Origin: Paramacrobiotus richtersi
Taxonomy: Eukaryota; Tardigrada; Eutardigrada; Parachela; Macrobiotidae
Assembly (NCBI GenBank): GCA_034698045.1
Contig: JAQGAU010000270.1
Coordinates: forward strand, 1 to 32,424
DNA: 32,424 nt
Reading direction: 5' to 3'
Below, in pieces: positions 29,560-32,424 of this stretch. Positions within the stretch are counted from its first letter, which is position 1; each line of letters starts with the position of its first letter. A model generated the notes under the pieces. That model saw nothing but the letters and a program-made list of their open reading frames with translations, was not told where the DNA came from and searched no databases. The position numbers and the translations under genes are program-made.

Positions 29560-30400
29560 TGCCAGAATGCAAGGAATATTACCGGAACCAGTCTAGCTGT
29601 ATCCTTGTATACAGCCGAAATCGGTGCATGCTGCCTCAGTACGATCCAGGAATACGCTATGCACTATCAGTTTTTCTGCGTTATATTTGTCTACTTCTGT
29701 TAGGATATTTATCCACCATTATGGTTGTCGTGAAGCAGCGGCCTATTTTGAAAATGGAATGAACGTTACACTGAAATCTGCAATAAAAGCTATCGGAAAA
29801 AGTACGTAGTTTAACGTGGATTCATATGCATCAGGAAGCGTCTCATGTTAGGCATTTTAACAAACTTTTTCGTTTATATTAGGTTTCGTAAATTAAGCTC
29901 GCCGTCTGGTTCTAATTCAGTTCTATCCAAATCGGTTCGGAAAACTATACTGAGATATAAATTGCAAACGGTACCTGATGCTTGCTAATTTGCCTTCCAT
30001 GTAGACTCCTTGTCGATACCCTCTGGCCTGAACGTGACGTCTCTTAATAACATTCTTGTTAACCCGTTTGCTAATATTACGGTTACCTCCTGGTCGCCAT
30101 ACGTTTTTCCCAACGAGCCCTGGATTTCTACAGTCTTCATAGTGCCCGTTAAGTAAAATTAGAAGACTTATTATCTGTCTCACTGCGTAGTATCCGTCTC
30201 GTTACGTTTCTTTAAATACATAGTCATACAGCAGGTGTAGCCCGGTTGCCTGAAGGTCGTTAAAAGCAGGTCGGGCTGTTGTAGCAAAGATGGCTGTTTT
30301 TTCACTGTTATTAGTGCGATAACTGGAACAACACCTTGATCGCTATTTATTTTCAGAGAATCATCTCTTAATCGAAATAATTTAATTCTAGAAAGCAATA
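29560..30400 (-). pseudogene. gag: Ty3/gypsy Gag capsid, copy C
   Basis: The minus strand from 30398 reads LLLTTFRQPGYTC (matching LLLKPFRPPGYTF in copy A). Then comes a segment parallel to A's LRKTYDDHG, and the words FRTDLDRTELEPDGEL (about 29915-29960), matching FRTVLDRAELESDEE in copy B. Plus-strand DNA near 29670-29700 (AGTTTTTCTGCGTTATATTTG) parallels 11039-11058 and 16058-16075. There are many stops. No knuckle or Pol follows, so this is an isolated, strongly decayed Gag piece. Confidence 0.5.
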
Positions 30401-30653
30401 GCGTTTAAATCGTTTTAGACTGGACAAGCAAATTAAAACTACTGATTATCATCCGCATGGAAAATTCACAAGTGCCGTTTAGGTCGCGCTCCTAACTCTT
30501 CCGGTTTCGGACCGTTCCACACAGCCGATTGCTTTCAGGTATGTGTTTTGCCATCCTATACGTCCTGTGTCGCAGTACCGTTCGTGACCCAAGGATGCCA
30601 GAGCTGCATGTATAACGAACGGAACTTTCAAAGACAAAGAACGCATCCCTTGA
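30401..30653. other. No gene seen
   Basis: Short spacer with no frame or repeat worth noting. Confidence 0.35.
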
Positions 30654-31085
30654 TCAGTTAGCGCACTGGACTAGCCTAATTAATACAGCTGGCGTCAGTT
30701 TCCCTGAAGTGGTGACTGGCTTGGAGCACGCATCCAATTTTTTCAACCCATCAGTTACGTTGCGCAGCAGTTGTTTCACTTGTTCCCAAAAGCCCTGAGA
30801 TGAGTACATTTGGCAAACCCGGCGGCGTGTGCGGCCAAAGTCCCACTTTGGCGGGCCCATGATTGGATTAGAAAACGGTGATGTTTCGCCTTTTCGCAGT
30901 GATGTGATGGGTTCACAGATAGATGAATTGCTGTGCGATGCGAGGCTTGTAGTATTGGAGGTGAGCGGCCGGACACCAACAACACCAACAGTTGTCGCGT
31001 TCGGCTCTAGGACGTATGGTTTGGTACTGAAGATAACAAATGGATCGCGTTCATTAGACACTTTCCTTCCATGCGCGCATAGCGC
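30654..31085 (-). CDS. Unidentified open frame, about 142 codons
   Basis: The minus strand is stop-free from about 31085 to the stop at 30654, with no ATG near its start. It contains PFVIFSTKPYVLEPNATTVG, GETSPFSNPIMGPPKWDFGR and FWEQVKQLLRNVTDGLKKLD. The plus strand also has an 87-codon frame over the same DNA (30829-31092) with fair composition, so the strand is not certain. It is followed on the same strand by nothing recognised, and preceded by the integrase fragment at 31.2-31.4 kb. The family is unknown. Confidence 0.3.
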   Translation of the reverse strand, partial: ALCAHGRKVSNERDPFVIFSTKPYVLEPNATTVGVVGVRPLTSNTTSLASHSNSSICEPITSLRKGETSPFSNPIMGPPKWDFGRTRRRVCQMYSSQGFWEQVKQLLRNVTDGLKKLDACSKPVTTSGKLTPAVLIRLVQCAN

Positions 31086-31169
31086 AGACTAGCGGGTATG
31101 TACTGGAGCTGGTTACGTCAACGGACAAGTTTAAATGGAGAATAGCCTGGATGCGCTTATTCTTTAGTT

Positions 31170-31440
31170 AGTGTAGAAGGCTATATATGAGGTGGTCCCA
31201 ATTGCCCTTTTATTCTACGTGATTGGTAAAGCATGGGGAAGTCGCTTGAATAACCCGCTTCGTCGACTCATTAGGCTGCGGATGGTATGCAGCAGATATC
31301 AATAATCCAAACGTCCAAAAGAATGCAAAAGCGAGGACGTTCTCAAAACAAACGTTGGGTATCGTGAGGTACATCACAATGCAGAAATGTAATATGCAGA
31401 ATATATGGACATTCTTTCGCGCAAGCGGTACACGGAACAA
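31170..31440 (-). pseudogene. pol: Retrotransposon integrase fragment, second element
   Basis: Minus-strand sequence reads YLTIPNVCFENVLAFAFFWT and FGLLISAAYHPQPNESTKRV (frame 31210-31518), then NWDHLIYSLLH just beyond its stop. Gypsy integrases have here [YL]-[IL]-[ST]-D-N-G-x-x-F, later S-A-Y-H-P-Q-x-N-x-x-x-E-R-V, and N-W-D. The Asp of the second motif is replaced (TIPN), and the catalytic Glu position in N-x-x-x-E-R reads N-E-S-T-K-R, so the enzyme is dead. The A-Y-H-P-Q wording differs from S-Y-R-P-Q in the 17-kb copy, pointing to another subfamily. Confidence 0.6.
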
Positions 31441-31442
31441 AA

Positions 31443-31482
31443 CTGCCATCCTGCCATCTTGCCATCTTGCCATCCTGCCGTC
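31443..31482. repeat. Octanucleotide microsatellite, five units
   Basis: (C/T)TGCCATC is repeated five times, the last unit with one change. It lies within the integrase-containing frame and encodes the repeated DGRMA/RWQDGRMA residues seen there, which are not part of any integrase motif. Confidence 0.85.
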
Positions 31483-31558
31483 ACGCCATAAAAAATAGCG
31501 TTCTGCTATCCATCGCAAACTTCACATGATCGTTTCCAGGCTTCTATTTCTCTGGATC

Positions 31559-32424
31559 CAATGACTGGATTTACGAGGATTCTAGGCAAAAGAAAGCCAC
31601 ATGATGTTGTTGATGACTGGCGGTGTTGCTCGATCACTTTGAGATAACCAGATTTAGTCGCATAGAGTAAGGAAGATTGTCATAAAGTATTGTATCCTCG
31701 CGCATAAACAGGCAAGCACGGATTTTGTATGGTTATCGGTCAAAGACCTTTCGCGGTCAGTGATGAAATTGCACACGCAATCCATGTCAAAATACCGTAG
31801 GCTGCGTTGAGGGCAAGCCTTCCTTTTGTGTACGAGGAAAAGGCCAGCAAGTAGGCGTAATTGACAGAGCTGAAAAGAAGATTTCAATCATCCAACTGGG
31901 AACACTAGCAGTTAAAACCTGCGATGTATGTCTGGTCATTTAATCGCCTCATACCCTTCAATGGTGTTCCGAAGCCATGGCCACCGGCATAATCTGTTAT
32001 TGTAATATAAATCAATACAACCACGAGGTTCTGTGGGACGTCGTCTGTCAGAAATTCAAGACTAATCAAACGAAGTTTTTTAGTCTCACAGTCGGAGCTA
32101 AAGGGCTGTGGTGGCTTAAGGACAACAAAGTCATGAAGATTGTAGGGCCTTGTAAGACCAACCAACTCGTCATGCGAATCAGAGCAATGTCGGGAAGCCT
32201 GAAAGTTTTGCAAAGCTTCGCGAACGTAATCCAGCGAATTTTTGTTACGTGCAGAAGAACACCGCAAAGACTGCCGGGGGCGTAGCGGGAGATCTATGAA
32301 GATGGATTCACCGAACTTTTCTAAGCGGAGATGCGCGTATACAGCTTTTGCGGCGGGATTGAAGTTCGGCATGAAATGATCATCTGCGTATCACAGCGAA
32401 AATGTTAGTTTGAACTGGTAGGCG
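31559..32424 (-). pseudogene. Unidentified retroelement-like repeat R1, copy 2
   Basis: This is a diverged second copy of 23141-24207 in the same orientation, and it runs to the window edge. The frame 31905-32372 (155 codons) begins MPNFNPAAKAVYAHLRLEKF and contains LDYVREAL, SHDELVGLTRPYNLHDFVV and a beta-rich stretch QNLVVVLIYITITDYAGG. A second frame, 31654-31887, reads RERSLTDNHTKSVLACL and YFMTIFLTLCD, with parallels in copy 1 near 23260-23390. The integrase fragment at 31.17-31.44 kb lies directly downstream on the same strand. That order suggests R1 is an upstream part of the same retroelement, but I cannot assign RT or RNase H motifs to it. Confidence 0.5.

Noticed and set aside
1-32424. 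CRISPR array, bacterial operons, rRNA or tRNA genes
   Set aside because: No regularly spaced repeats, no closely packed genes and no RNA-gene signatures were found on reading both strands.

Overview
This window reads as repeat-rich nuclear DNA from an animal, most likely an invertebrate. No complete, uninterrupted gene is visible. Protein-like stretches are short and broken by stops and one-base frameshifts. The elements recognised (Ty3/gypsy retrotransposons, a Polinton/Maverick and a mariner-type foldback element) occur together in animal genomes. There is no bacterial operon layout, no CRISPR array, and no rRNA or tRNA gene that I could recognise. I cannot name the species.

Layout. 0.8-1.8 kb: a GC-richer block whose minus strand encodes hydrophobic segments, possibly a remnant of a Cys-loop receptor. 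1.9-3.6 kb: AT-rich, no gene seen. 3.6-4.3 kb: a 698-bp foldback element flanked by TA. 4.5-8.5 kb: several short plus-strand frames with secretory or membrane character, plus a second, smaller inverted repeat. 9.7-10.0 kb: a broken packaging-ATPase fragment of Polinton type, with Walker A and Walker B. 10.9-18.1 kb: a pile of degraded Ty3/gypsy fragments (Gag capsid, CCHC knuckle, reverse transcriptase, RNase H, integrase), nearly all on the minus strand, with a Polinton DNA polymerase B fragment among them at 14.8-15.4 kb. 18.3-19.2 kb: an unidentified broken minus-strand gene. 19.3-21.05 kb: the Polinton major capsid protein on the plus strand, split by a piece carrying a minus-strand repeat that recurs at 21.4 kb. 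21.6-32.4 kb: further unidentified or degraded coding pieces, a third Gag copy (29.6-30.4 kb), another integrase fragment (31.2-31.4 kb), and two copies of an unidentified retroelement-like repeat (23.1-24.2 and 31.6-32.4 kb).

How the parts relate. The gypsy pieces fit a normal Gag-protease-RT-RNase H-integrase element reduced to overlapping truncated copies, including one apparent local inversion of the integrase core. The ATPase, polymerase and capsid pieces are three hallmark genes of one virus-like DNA transposon class, spread over 11.5 kb with gypsy debris between them. The simplest reading is a dead Polinton invaded by gypsy elements, though separate Polinton copies are possible. All identifications come from reading conserved motifs by eye; no database search was run.
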